Positions 50,107 to 59,090 of a stretch of 64,000 bases of DNA are shown piece after piece. Positions within the stretch are counted from its first letter, which is position 1; the number at the start of each line of letters is the position of its first letter. The notes below the pieces were generated by a model. It did no database searches. It was given only the letters and a program-made list of their open reading frames with translations, and had not been told where the DNA came from. This DNA is from Microbacterium enclense (GTDB lineage Bacteria > Actinomycetota > Actinomycetes > Actinomycetales > Microbacteriaceae). The position numbers and the translations under genes are program-made. The stretch spans positions 1,364,001 through 1,428,000 of the forward strand of contig CP116226.1 of assembly GCA_038182865.1 (NCBI GenBank), read 5' to 3'.

Positions 50107-51566
50107 GGGAGCGGCCGATAGGTGGCAGACCGGAAGCGCGCGGCACCGTCGCCGCACGCGTACAGGGCGGGCCGCAGGCTCAGGAGGTCGCCGACGGTGT
50201 TGGCGTGGTAGCCCGAGACCTCGAAGCGCAGGCCGTGGCGGATCCACTCGCCGTCGGGTTCGCGGTAGTGGATCTCGACGATGTGGTGGTCGTTGCGCAG
50301 ACGCAGCTGCAGGCGGCGGACGGGCGGAGCCGGCTCGGGCCGGTGGTGCGGGTGCCCGCCGAAGTGGGTGTGCATGCGCCGGCCGTCGATGCCGACGCCG
50401 CAGTACAGGCGGTCGTTGAAGAAGAGCAGGAGCCCCGCTTCCACGTCGGCCCCCCGCACCTCGACGTCGACCTCGACCTCATAGGCGTGGTCGGGGGCGA
50501 TCGTGGTCAGCGGCGACGTGTCGGACGGAGAGGACCCCGTCGCCGCGAGGACGAGGCCGCCCTCGAGCGTGAGGCGGCCCGCCTCCCCGGGGCCGGCTGC
50601 ATGGAACGTCCAGCGCTCGCCGAGGCGGAGCGTCGAGAAGTCGTCGGTCCACGCCGCGGGTGCAGCCTGCGGCGCGGCTCCGAAGGGAGAGGTGAGGTCG
50701 CCGCCGATGTCGTCGGCGCCCACGGGCCACCCGTCGTCGGTCCAGGTGACGGGTTCGAGCAGGATCTGCCGCCCCAGCGTGCGGTAGCCGTTCTCGTACC
50801 CGTGCGACAGCATCCACCAGTCGTCGTCGGCGGGGCCCGGCACGATCGTCGCGTGTCCGCGCGACCACCAGGCCTGCGCGGCATCCGTCGTCCGGGTGAC
50901 GGGGTTGTGCGGGCTGTTCTCCCACGGTCCGTGCACCGACCGCGACCGCGCCGCGATGACCATGTGCCCGGTGGGCGGACCGGCCGTACCGCCGACCGCG
51001 CTGACGAGGTAGAACCAGCCGTCCTTCCGCAGGAGCTTGGGTCCCTCGAGCGCGTAGGCCTCGGTGATCCACTCGTCGGGGTAGTGCCATCCGTCGTAGG
51101 CGTGCTCGAGGTCCCCGATCGTCGACAGCCCGTCGTCGCTGAGGGCGATGCGGCGCACGCCGTTGGTGAACAGATAGCGCTTCCCGTCTTCGCCGACGAC
51201 GTGACCGGGATCGATCGCCCCGCGGATGCCGAGATCGATCGGTTCCGACCAGGGGCCCTCCATCGCGTCGGCGTGGATGACGAAGATCGACGGCTCGGTG
51301 AGCGGGGACCAGGACGCCGGGATGAACGGGATGTAGATGAAGAAGCGCCCGTCGACCTCGGCGATGTCGACGGCGAAGGTGACCCCGACGGGTTCGGGGA
51401 GAGCCGCCGTGACGTACTCCCAAGTGACCAGGTCTCGCGAACGCAAGAGCAGCAGACCCGGGGCCGACTCGAAGGAGGAGGAGGTCATCCAGTACTCGTC
51501 GCCCACGCGGATGACGGCCGGGTCGGGGCGGTCTCCGCCGAGGACGGGATTGCGGAAGGTGGTCAC
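50103..51566 (-). CDS. Glycoside hydrolase family 43-like enzyme
   Basis: A 487-residue enzyme with a five-bladed propeller. It has the catalytic base D15 in NPVLGGDRPDPAVI, the pKa modulator D119 (AIDPGHV) and the acid E174 (ALEGPKLL), followed by a C-terminal beta-sandwich (about 320-487). The family includes beta-xylosidases and arabinofuranosidases. It has no signal peptide. It follows the binding-protein gene after a strong hairpin and overlaps the GH3 gene by 4 bp. Confidence 0.88.
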   Translation of the reverse strand: MTTFRNPVLGGDRPDPAVIRVGDEYWMTSSSFESAPGLLLLRSRDLVTWEYVTAALPEPVGVTFAVDIAEVDGRFFIYIPFIPASWSPLTEPSIFVIHADAMEGPWSEPIDLGIRGAIDPGHVVGEDGKRYLFTNGVRRIALSDDGLSTIGDLEHAYDGWHYPDEWITEAYALEGPKLLRKDGWFYLVSAVGGTAGPPTGHMVIAARSRSVHGPWENSPHNPVTRTTDAAQAWWSRGHATIVPGPADDDWWMLSHGYENGYRTLGRQILLEPVTWTDDGWPVGADDIGGDLTSPFGAAPQAAPAAWTDDFSTLRLGERWTFHAAGPGEAGRLTLEGGLVLAATGSSPSDTSPLTTIAPDHAYEVEVDVEVRGADVEAGLLLFFNDRLYCGVGIDGRRMHTHFGGHPHHRPEPAPPVRRLQLRLRNDHHIVEIHYREPDGEWIRHGLRFEVSGYHANTVGDLLSLRPALYACGDGAARFRSATYRPLP

Positions 51567-51592
51567 GGAAGCTCCTGTGTCGGGTCGGGAAA

Positions 51593-51636
51593 CGCGGATC
51601 GGCTGCCGTCCCGGAGGGGGACGACAGCCGATCGCG
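51593..51636 (-). terminator. Hairpin between the sugar-binding-protein and GH43 genes
   Basis: A stem of about 19 pairs with one bulge and one mismatch (51593-51612 and 51618-51636, loop GGAGG). It lies 27 nt downstream of the GH43 start codon on the + strand map, that is, between the two minus-strand genes. It can attenuate transcription so that the binding protein is made in excess over the glycosidases. Confidence 0.7.
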
Positions 51637-51660
51637 TGGCGGGGATCAGCCCCGGGCGGA

Positions 51661-52944
51661 TCAGCCCCAGGCGCTGTCCATGTCGGCGAGCACCTGGTCG
51701 ACCGTCTTCTGCCCGGTCAACAGGCCCTGAACGCCGGCACCGAGAGCGTCGTAGACACCCGGGTTCGGCCAGGCGGCGTTCGGCAGGCCCGTGTAGGCGT
51801 TCGACTCCAGCAGCGAACCGATGTTCTTGTACTGCGGCAGCAGGCTGTCTTCCGAGGCGCCTACGATCGGCACGCCGCCGAAGCTGTCGGCGAAGGCCTT
51901 GGCCTGCTCGGGGGTGGCGACCCAGTCGAGGAAGTCCTGGATGAGCTTCTTCTTCGCGTCGCTCGCCTTGGCGTTGACGCCCCAGGCGTAGTTGGCCGAC
52001 GCGAGCAGGAACGGCTTCTGGCCCGAGGAGGGCGGGAAGCTCTGCACCGTCAGGTCGGCGCCGGTGGCCGCACCGATCGAGCTGGCTGCGCTGCCGGGGA
52101 CGGCGGCCGAGAGGGCCGTGCCGCCGCCGAGGCCGGCGGTGATGTTGTCGAACGTGCCACCGGCGGCACCGTCCTGGAAGCAGCCCGCGGTGTTCATGTC
52201 GACGAGGTCCTGCAGCGTCTCCTTCCAGCCCTCGCTGTCGGCGAAGGTGACCTTGCCGTCGGCGCGCTGCTGGTTCCAGTCGGGCTCGGCCTCGTAGACG
52301 CGGGTGGCGGAGATGAGCTGGGCCATCAGGCCGGTGTTGAAGGTGATGGCACCGGCGAGGACCGTGAAGTCCTTGCCCGCGGCGCGTGCGGTCGTGCAGT
52401 CGGCGAGGAGGGAGTCGTAGCTTTCCGGGTACTCCGTCAGGCCGGCTTCCTTCGCCGCGCCGTTGTTGTACACGAGGCCGACCGGGATGAGCGCCGTCGG
52501 CTGGCCGTAGACCTTGCCGTCGACCTCGTACTGGTTCTCGGAGTTGTCGGGGACGAGGCTCGCGGACGAGTCTCCGAGGGGCGCGAGAAGCCCGGCCTCG
52601 GCGAGCGAGATGACCGAGATCGGCTGGCCGGTGCCGGGCGCGAGGATCATGACGTCGGCGGCATTGCCGGCCTGCAGCTGCGTGGTGACCTGCGTGTTGT
52701 AGGCCTCGGAGGGGTAGGGGATGACCTCGATGTTGAGGCCCTTCTCCTGCCCGTAGGCCTCGAGCGTCTTGGCGTAGGCCTGATCGTCGTCGTTGGACTG
52801 AGCGACCATCACGGTGAACCCGTCGGCGCTGTCGTCGCTTCCGGAGCCGCTGCCGCCCGAGCACCCGGCGAGGATGAGGACACCGGCGAGAGGGGCTGCG
52901 AGCAGGGGAAGGCGGAGGGGCCGGAGCGAACTGTGCTGTGGCAT
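51661..52944 (-). CDS. Sugar ABC importer substrate-binding lipoprotein (CUT1 type)
   Basis: A 427-residue extracellular solute-binding protein of family 1. The signal peptide ends in lipobox LAGC (C28), followed by a Gly/Ser/Asp linker. The mature domain is a typical maltodextrin-type binding protein (TVMVAQSNDDDQAYAKTLEAYGQEKG). The ATG start at 52944 gives the normal signal peptide; earlier in-frame codons do not. It lies in the same unit as GH43 and GH3 and should bind the imported glycoside. Its promoter carries the TGTCG...CGACA operator. Confidence 0.9.
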   Translation of the reverse strand: MPQHSSLRPLRLPLLAAPLAGVLILAGCSGGSGSGSDDSADGFTVMVAQSNDDDQAYAKTLEAYGQEKGLNIEVIPYPSEAYNTQVTTQLQAGNAADVMILAPGTGQPISVISLAEAGLLAPLGDSSASLVPDNSENQYEVDGKVYGQPTALIPVGLVYNNGAAKEAGLTEYPESYDSLLADCTTARAAGKDFTVLAGAITFNTGLMAQLISATRVYEAEPDWNQQRADGKVTFADSEGWKETLQDLVDMNTAGCFQDGAAGGTFDNITAGLGGGTALSAAVPGSAASSIGAATGADLTVQSFPPSSGQKPFLLASANYAWGVNAKASDAKKKLIQDFLDWVATPEQAKAFADSFGGVPIVGASEDSLLPQYKNIGSLLESNAYTGLPNAAWPNPGVYDALGAGVQGLLTGQKTVDQVLADMDSAWG

Positions 52945-53032
52945 GGACGAACCCTTTCGTGACTTCTTTGTCTCCAGCCCCGGGTAGTGGCTGGTACGGC
53001 TTCGTAGCCGCGAGTTCAGGGTGGCACACATC

Positions 53033-53050
53033 TGTCGGTTTTCGACATTA
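53033..53050 (-). promoter_or_regulatory. Operator and -10 of the binding-protein/glycosidase operon
   Basis: TGTCG-GTTTT-CGACA (53033-53047) is a perfect dyad. On the minus strand TAATGT (53050-53045) forms a -10 that runs into it. The same arrangement, TAATGT leading into a TGT...ACA dyad, occurs at 56331 for the permease operon. The two sites agree at 12 of 15 aligned bases. Confidence 0.7.
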
Positions 53051-53105
53051 GCTTTGCTGATGCTGGGCAATAGTCCCAGCGATTCGCCGCAGAACGTCCC
53101 GCTGA

Positions 53106-56100
53106 TCAGGGGAACGTGACGAGGCTCACGGGTCCGGAGAGTCCGGCGGGACGCCCCTCGGCCCGGGGAGAGAACACCTCCGTCATCGGGGCGAAGATCT
53201 CGCCCGTGGGCTCCGCCGCCTCGGCGATGAGGCGGTTGCGCCACGGAACAGCGACCTCCACCCGCACGTCGTTCGCGCCCTCGCGCCACGCTGCGGTGAC
53301 GTCGACGCGGTACGGAGCGGTCCACGCGATGCCGCAGTCCGTCCCGTTCACCCGGACGCGGGCGACGCCGTGCACCGCGCCCAGATCGAGTTCCACGACG
53401 GCCGGGGTGCCGGCATCCGGAGCCGTCAACCGCGCGCGGTACGCGCCGGTGCCCGAGAAACCGCGGGCGGCGGCGGTGTCGTCGGTCCAGGGATGCGGCT
53501 GCGCGCCGTGCGCGACCATCGCGAGGCCGGGGAGCTCCACCTGCCATTCCCCGTCGAGCGGGAGGGGACGTTCGGTGGCCGATGGTCCTGCCCCCTCGCC
53601 GTCGACGACGAACACGGAGCCGAACGGGGGCAGGTCCACCGTGACCCGGCCGTCCCGCGGGTGGAGGGCGCGCCGCGTCGCGCGCACGGGATCCCACACC
53701 TCGACCGCACCCGGCACCCCGGTCATAGTCACCGTGACAGGCTCGCCGACCGGATTGGCGATGAACTCGACGCGGCGGCTCCCGACGAAACGGGCGATCC
53801 GTCGCACCGGAGCACCGGAGACAGGGCGCGCGGGGGCGATCCCGAGCCGTGACAGCGCGTGGCTCAGGTCGTCGGTCTCGATGACCCCGGGCGTCGCCCA
53901 GAGCCGGGTGACGAGCGCGGCGAACTCGACCGGGTCGTCCCCTCGAGAGGGAGTGGTCTCGGGTGCGAGCCCCACGATCGTCGCGCCCGCGTCGACGAGA
54001 GATGCCAGGCGTCGCAATGTCGAGAGGGTCAGCCTCCTGCTCGACCCGCCGAGGAAGAGCAGGCGGTAGCGGGAGTGCCCCGCGACGAGCTCGTCGCCCT
54101 CGACGCGGAGGAGCGCGAGCGCGTCGACCCCGAGGTAGTCGAAATCGAAGCCCGCGGGGACGGTGTCATCCAGCCGATGCTCGTACAACCCCGTGACCGG
54201 GGCCTCCTCTCCCACGAACACGGCGACGTCGACCGCCGGGCGCCCGGCGGCCAGGAGCGCCGAGCAGCGAGCGAGGTAGGCGATCCACGGCTCCGCCATC
54301 TCGGCCCACGTCTCGTGACGGGTGAAGGCCTGGCCGAGGAACGGCGCGAGAGCGATCCCGGGCGGAGGGGTGGATGCCGGCTGGTGCGGCGACGTGTGCA
54401 CGCAGAACCGCGTGACCCCGAGCGCGAGCTGCAGGTCGGCGACGTGCTTGAGGTTCGACGGCATCCATCCCCAGGGGTCTCCGAACGAGGTGAACGCTTC
54501 GGCTCCGGTCCACGTGCGCCCGTGCACGTGCGCGACGGAGGAGGCGCCTTTGAGGTCGGCGACGTAGGTGGGCTTCGGCCCCCGGTCCGGATCGAAGGTC
54601 CACATCGCCCCCATCGGCACGTCGGCGGCGGCCCGCATGGCCAGGTCGTCGCCCCACTGCGGGCGCCCGTCCTCGAGGGCTTCGGCGTAGGAGATCATCC
54701 CGCGGCGGTGGGCCTCGGTCGAGAGGGTTCCGTAGTACTCGTGCGCCAGCAGCTCGCTCAGGGTGCGGCGGTAGTCGTAGAGGAAGCCGTCGCTGGAGGC
54801 GGCATCGCCCACGATGTACCCGGCGAGGGTGGGGAGCCACGCGGTCGGGTCGTAGCCGCGAGCGCTGAGGAAGCGTTCGGCGATGTCGTCGGTGAAGTTC
54901 TGTGCGCCGGCCTCGATGCTGTCGCTGAGCAGGGCGGTGAAGCGTCCTGAACGCGGCCGGTACCGCTCGATATGCGTCTCGAGGTACGCGGCGACGCGGC
55001 GGCCGTCGAGTTTGTCGACCTCGAGTCCCGTCGAGACGGCCGGGGCGGGGCCGTTCGTCTGTCCGGTCGGCGATGCTCCGAGCCGCAGGATGCGCCACGA
55101 GCCCTCCGGTGCCTCCCACCGCAGCCGCTCCCCGTCGACGGCGTCGGTGAGGTCGACGACCGCCGCGGGATCGATCGCGAGAGAATCCTCGTCGTCGATC
55201 GTGTCCACGGCGTAGAAGTCCGCCTCGACGCCGAATCCCGCCTTCGTCTCGGCGTGGTGCACGCGGTTCGAGGCGAACAGCGCGAACTCGCTGACGTCGA
55301 AGGCGTCCGCGCGGCGCAGCACCGGCGGCATCCGGACCCCGGGTGCCAGCTGCGGGAGCGCCTCGCTCGCGCTCGCCCCCGACAGCAGCAGGCGGAAGCG
55401 GCGCGCGGTGATCGCGGGGAAGCTCGCCGTCCGGGCGACGACCGTCGTGGGCTCGAGGCGCGCGATCTCGCGGAACCCCTCGCCGTCGTCGGCCTCGAGC
55501 ACCGCGAGCGGTGGGGGTGCCGCCCCGAAACCGCGGGGTCCGGGTAGGCCGAGGGTCACCGCGCGCACCGTCACCGCCTCGTCGAACCAGGCCTCGAGCG
55601 AGGCCTCCGACCACGCGTCCGGATCCCGGGGAAGACGGATGCCGGGGCCGAAGGCGCCGTCGGTGAGGACCGCACCGTCGATCTCGGTCCCCGCGAGGCG
55701 ATACGCCGCGGGCACGAGAGGCGCGTGTCCTCTCGCCGCGGGGAAGGCCACCACGCGCCAGTCGGTGCTCCACCGCGGGCCGCCGTCGCCGCCGGGGCGC
55801 GGGGCGTCTTGGAAGCCGCCCGCGGTGTCGGGCAGGGGCGGGAGCGCGATGTCGACGGGACCCCCCTCGACGATCGTCTCGCTCCACACGATCTTCTTCA
55901 TCGCGTCGGCGGGTTCGACCCAGGGGCCGCCCGAGGCGCTCCATCCCGCGGACGTGGCGATCGCGATCTCCATTCCGAGCCGTTCGGCGGTCACCGTGGC
56001 CGCCTCGATCGCGTCGTCCCATTCGGGTGATCCCGGATGCCGCGGAGGGCCGACGACCGACGGCATCCCCATCCCCCCGTCGAACATGTGCACGCCGCGC

Positions 56101-56270
56101 ACCCCGACGTGGTGCAGCCACTCGAGGTCGGCGACGGCGCCCTCGGCATCCGCGTTCCCGTCCATCCAGTGCCACCACGCGCGCGGTCGAGCCTCGTCGG
56201 GAGGGTCGACGAAGAGGTTCCACAGGTCGTCGGAGGAGGGGTGCGGAGAGGGATGGGGCACAGCCCGCAT
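53106..56270 (-). CDS. GH106-like alpha-L-rhamnosidase
   Basis: A 1,054-residue protein with the GH106 layout: a catalytic (beta/alpha)8 region beginning PRAWWHWMDGNADAEGAVADLEWLHHVGVRGVHMFDGG, then beta-sandwich domains, and a carbohydrate-binding-like C-terminus (LDLGAVHGVARVRVNGTDCGIAWTAPYRVDVTAA). It would remove terminal alpha-L-rhamnose from plant glycosides. It lacks a clear signal peptide. The ATG at 56270 is chosen; a longer in-frame start at 56519 would run through the promoter. It is divergent from the permease operon. Confidence 0.82.
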   Translation of the reverse strand: MRAVPHPSPHPSSDDLWNLFVDPPDEARPRAWWHWMDGNADAEGAVADLEWLHHVGVRGVHMFDGGMGMPSVVGPPRHPGSPEWDDAIEAATVTAERLGMEIAIATSAGWSASGGPWVEPADAMKKIVWSETIVEGGPVDIALPPLPDTAGGFQDAPRPGGDGGPRWSTDWRVVAFPAARGHAPLVPAAYRLAGTEIDGAVLTDGAFGPGIRLPRDPDAWSEASLEAWFDEAVTVRAVTLGLPGPRGFGAAPPPLAVLEADDGEGFREIARLEPTTVVARTASFPAITARRFRLLLSGASASEALPQLAPGVRMPPVLRRADAFDVSEFALFASNRVHHAETKAGFGVEADFYAVDTIDDEDSLAIDPAAVVDLTDAVDGERLRWEAPEGSWRILRLGASPTGQTNGPAPAVSTGLEVDKLDGRRVAAYLETHIERYRPRSGRFTALLSDSIEAGAQNFTDDIAERFLSARGYDPTAWLPTLAGYIVGDAASSDGFLYDYRRTLSELLAHEYYGTLSTEAHRRGMISYAEALEDGRPQWGDDLAMRAAADVPMGAMWTFDPDRGPKPTYVADLKGASSVAHVHGRTWTGAEAFTSFGDPWGWMPSNLKHVADLQLALGVTRFCVHTSPHQPASTPPPGIALAPFLGQAFTRHETWAEMAEPWIAYLARCSALLAAGRPAVDVAVFVGEEAPVTGLYEHRLDDTVPAGFDFDYLGVDALALLRVEGDELVAGHSRYRLLFLGGSSRRLTLSTLRRLASLVDAGATIVGLAPETTPSRGDDPVEFAALVTRLWATPGVIETDDLSHALSRLGIAPARPVSGAPVRRIARFVGSRRVEFIANPVGEPVTVTMTGVPGAVEVWDPVRATRRALHPRDGRVTVDLPPFGSVFVVDGEGAGPSATERPLPLDGEWQVELPGLAMVAHGAQPHPWTDDTAAARGFSGTGAYRARLTAPDAGTPAVVELDLGAVHGVARVRVNGTDCGIAWTAPYRVDVTAAWREGANDVRVEVAVPWRNRLIAEAAEPTGEIFAPMTEVFSPRAEGRPAGLSGPVSLVTFP

Positions 56271-56330
56271 CCTCGCATCGGGCCTGCGGCTCTGGCCGAT
56301 CCGCCTCCTTATGCCGCCCATCCGTCTGAC

Positions 56331-56350
56331 TAATGTGTCTTTTCGACACA
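56331..56350. promoter_or_regulatory. Operator and -10 of the permease/oxidase operon
   Basis: TAATGT (56331-56336) is a -10 for the permease side. It overlaps the dyad TGTGTC-TTTTC-GACACA (56334-56350). It lies between the rhamnosidase and permease genes and matches the operator at 53033. CTTATG at 56308, 17 nt before the -10, also matches the left half of the 23-bp element. Confidence 0.7.
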
Positions 56351-56418
56351 AGGGTGCGATAGTCGGAGAACCGGCGCTCGACGCAACGGAGCGCAATGAC
56401 GAAGAAGTCAGAGAGCAG

Positions 56419-57384
56419 ATGACTGTGACCATCGAAAAGGACACCACACGGACGCTCACCGTGCCGCCCACGGCGCGGCGGACGTCCCAGCGGCCGGTGC
56501 GCGGGGGCAAGCCCCTCATCAGCTACGGGCAGTGGTGGTGGGCCCTTCCCGCCATCCTCCTCGTGCTCGGCGTGCAGTACGCCGCCACCCTCACCGGCGG
56601 GTTCTTCGCCTTCACGAACTGGACCGGCCTCGGGTCCTTCGAGATCACCGGCTTCGACAACTTCGCGAAGATCTTCGCCGACCCCCAGCTGCTGGGGGCC
56701 GTGTGGAACACGCTCTTCCTCGCCTTCGGCTCCGTCATCATCACGAACGTCCTGGGTCTGCTCTTCGCCCTGGCGATCAACCGCACGCTCAAGACGCGCT
56801 ACATCCTGCGCACGCTCCTCTTCATGCCCGTCGTGCTCAGCCCGCTCGCCGTCGCTTACGTCTGGAAGTTCATCTTCCAGTTCAACGGACCGCTGAACGG
56901 GTTCCTCGGCGCGATCGGACTCGAGTCGCTGCAGAAGACGTGGCTCGCCGACCCGACGTGGTCAATCTGGGCGATCCTCATCACCGTCGTCTGGCAGCAG
57001 ACCGGATTCACGATGGTCATCTACCTCGCCGGGCTCGCCTCGGTGCCGGTCGAAGTGGAGGAGGCCGCGGCCCTCGATGGCGCCGGCGTGTGGGGCCGCT
57101 TCTGGAACGTCGTCGTCCCCGCGATCCGTCCCTCGATCGCGATCGCCACGACCCTCGGTCTCATCCAGGGGCTGCGCATCTTCGATCAGATCCTCGCCCT
57201 CACCGGGGGCGGTCCCGCCGGTGCGACCGAGACGCTGGCCACGGAGGTCTACAAGAACGCGTTCTCGCTCGGGCAGTTCGGCTTCGGCTCGGCTCTCGCG
57301 CTCGTGCTCACCGTCATCATCTTGGCGTTCGCCATCCTCCAGCAGTACGTCACGCGCGACCGCGAGGTCGGGAAGGTCTCCTGA
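56419..57384 (+). CDS. Sugar ABC importer permease 1 (CUT1, MalF type)
   Basis: A 321-residue permease with about six membrane segments. The EAA loop is VEEAAALDGAGVWGRFWNVVVPAIRPS. The ATG at 56419 gives a 35-residue cytoplasmic N-tail followed by ISYGQWWWALPAILLVLG. It overlaps the next permease gene by one base (TGATG). No ATPase gene lies in the locus, so a shared MsiK-type ATPase is probably used. Confidence 0.92.
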   Translation: MTVTIEKDTTRTLTVPPTARRTSQRPVRGGKPLISYGQWWWALPAILLVLGVQYAATLTGGFFAFTNWTGLGSFEITGFDNFAKIFADPQLLGAVWNTLFLAFGSVIITNVLGLLFALAINRTLKTRYILRTLLFMPVVLSPLAVAYVWKFIFQFNGPLNGFLGAIGLESLQKTWLADPTWSIWAILITVVWQQTGFTMVIYLAGLASVPVEVEEAAALDGAGVWGRFWNVVVPAIRPSIAIATTLGLIQGLRIFDQILALTGGGPAGATETLATEVYKNAFSLGQFGFGSALALVLTVIILAFAILQQYVTRDREVGKVS

Positions 57385-58220
57385 TGTTCCGCTACACGAA
57401 GTTCACGGCCGTCCGCGAAGTCCTCGTCTGGGTCGTGACCCTGATCGGCCTCCTGCCCCTCTACATCCTCGTCGCCACCGCGCTGAAGAGCGACAAGGAG
57501 GCCCTGTCGAGCAGCGCGATCGCCCCGCCGACGAGCATCGACCTCGGGGCGTTCGTCTCGGTGCTCACCGCCACGGGGCGCAACAGCATCCCGATGAGCA
57601 TCCTGAACAGCGTCATCATCACCGGCGGCGCGATCCTCGGACTCGTGCTCTTCGGCTCGGTCGCGGCGTACGTCATCGCCCGCCGCACGCGCAAATGGAC
57701 GACGATCACCTACTACCTGGTGCTGATCGCGATCATCCTTCCCGCGCAGCTCGGCACGGTGCCCCTGTACATCGGCGCCCGTTCGATCGGCCTGACCGGC
57801 AACGCCTTCGGCATGATCGTGCTGTGGATCGGCATCCTCATGCCGCTGTCGGTCTTCCTCTACGCGAGCTTCTTCCGCGGTCTCTCCACCGAGTACGAGG
57901 AAGCGGCCGTGATCGACGGCGCGTCACCCGTGCAGGCCTTCTTCCGGGTCGTGCTGCCGCTCATGGCGCCGGCCACCGGGACCGTGGCGATCCTCGCGGG
58001 CCTGATCGTGTGGAACGACTTCTTCAACTCGCTGATCTTCCTCGGCGGCTCCACCACGCAGACCCTCCCGGTGGCGATGTACACGTACGTCGGCGGTCTG
58101 GTCTCCGCCTGGAACAAGATCTTCGCCGTCGTGATCATCTCGATGATCCCGATCCTGCTGTTCTACATGTTCGCCCAGAAGCGCTTCATCCAGGGCTTCG
58201 CCGGCGGTCTGAAGGGCTGA
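57384..58220 (+). CDS. Sugar ABC importer permease 2 (CUT1, MalG type)
   Basis: A 278-residue permease with six membrane segments and the EAA loop YEEAAVIDGASPVQAFFRVVLPLMAP. It pairs with permease 1 and the binding lipoprotein encoded 4-7 kb away on the other strand. A hairpin follows it before the next gene. Confidence 0.93.
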   Translation: MFRYTKFTAVREVLVWVVTLIGLLPLYILVATALKSDKEALSSSAIAPPTSIDLGAFVSVLTATGRNSIPMSILNSVIITGGAILGLVLFGSVAAYVIARRTRKWTTITYYLVLIAIILPAQLGTVPLYIGARSIGLTGNAFGMIVLWIGILMPLSVFLYASFFRGLSTEYEEAAVIDGASPVQAFFRVVLPLMAPATGTVAILAGLIVWNDFFNSLIFLGGSTTQTLPVAMYTYVGGLVSAWNKIFAVVIISMIPILLFYMFAQKRFIQGFAGGLKG

Positions 58221-58233
58221 TCCCCTCCCGGAT

Positions 58234-58256
58234 GGATGCCGCGAAGCGCGGCATCC
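58234..58256 (+). terminator. Hairpin after permease 2
   Basis: GGATGCCGCG (58234-58243) pairs with CGCGGCATCC (58247-58256) around an AAG loop, 14 nt after the stop. The next gene starts 40 nt later on the same strand, so it may reduce rather than stop read-through. Confidence 0.6.
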
Positions 58257-58295
58257 GTCGATCGTCGCGCCCGCATCCCTCGAAAGGACACTCCC

Positions 58296-59090
58296 GTGTA
58301 TCACCTCGCCCCCAACATCGAGCTGCTCTTCACCGAGGCCGGCGACTACCACGACCGCGTCCGCGCGGCCGCGGCCGCGGGCTTCGACGCCGTCGAGATG
58401 TGGGGTCCCACGGGCGTCGACGCGCCATCGACCCCGAAGGACCTCCCCGCGCTGAAGGAAGCGCTCGAGGAGACCGGCGTGCAACTCACCGCGCAGTTGG
58501 CCGAGCCGCGCACGCAGTTCATGATTCCGCCGTGGGACCACTCGGAGTTCTTCCGCAAGCTCGATGAGGGCGTCGAGATCGCCCGCGACCTCGGCTGCCC
58601 CCGCATCGTCGTCGGCAGCGGCACGGGGTTCGGCGGGTGGAAGCGTCAGGTACAGCTCGACAAGCTCATCGAGATCTACCGGAAGGCGATCGCGCAGATC
58701 GAGGGATCGGGCGTCGGCCTCGTGCTCGAGCCGGTCAACGTCCGCGTCGACCACCCCGGCTCGCTCCTGGACCGCACCGCCGAGGCGGTGTACGTCGCTC
58801 GCGGCGTCGCGTCGCCGCGATTCGGCGTCCTGTACGACATCTACCACTCGGCCGTCGAAGGCGAGGACATGGAGGCGGAGCTCGCCAACGCCGGCGACCT
58901 CATCCACTACGTGCAGCTCGCGGATGCCCCCGGGCGAGGGGAGCCCGGGACCGGCGCCCTCGACTGGTCGGAGCGCTTCCGCCTGCTGCGGGAGGGTGGC
59001 TACGACGGCCCCGTCGGTCTGGAGTACTACCCGACCACCGCGTCGGAGGCCTCGGTCGCGCACGTCGTCGAGATCGCGCGCGCCGCATGA
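58296..59090 (+). CDS. Hydroxypyruvate isomerase-like TIM-barrel protein
   Basis: A 264-residue sugar phosphate isomerase/epimerase-family protein of the Hyi type. Probable metal ligands are E145 (LVLEPVN), D181 (LYDIYH), Q207 (YVQLAD) and E243 (GLEYYPT). It could isomerise the 3-oxo or anhydro sugar released by C-glycoside cleavage; that role is inferred from its place beside the oxidase. The GTG start at 58296 follows GAAAGGA. It overlaps the oxidase gene by 4 bp. Confidence 0.8.
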   Translation: MYHLAPNIELLFTEAGDYHDRVRAAAAAGFDAVEMWGPTGVDAPSTPKDLPALKEALEETGVQLTAQLAEPRTQFMIPPWDHSEFFRKLDEGVEIARDLGCPRIVVGSGTGFGGWKRQVQLDKLIEIYRKAIAQIEGSGVGLVLEPVNVRVDHPGSLLDRTAEAVYVARGVASPRFGVLYDIYHSAVEGEDMEAELANAGDLIHYVQLADAPGRGEPGTGALDWSERFRLLREGGYDGPVGLEYYPTTASEASVAHVVEIARAA

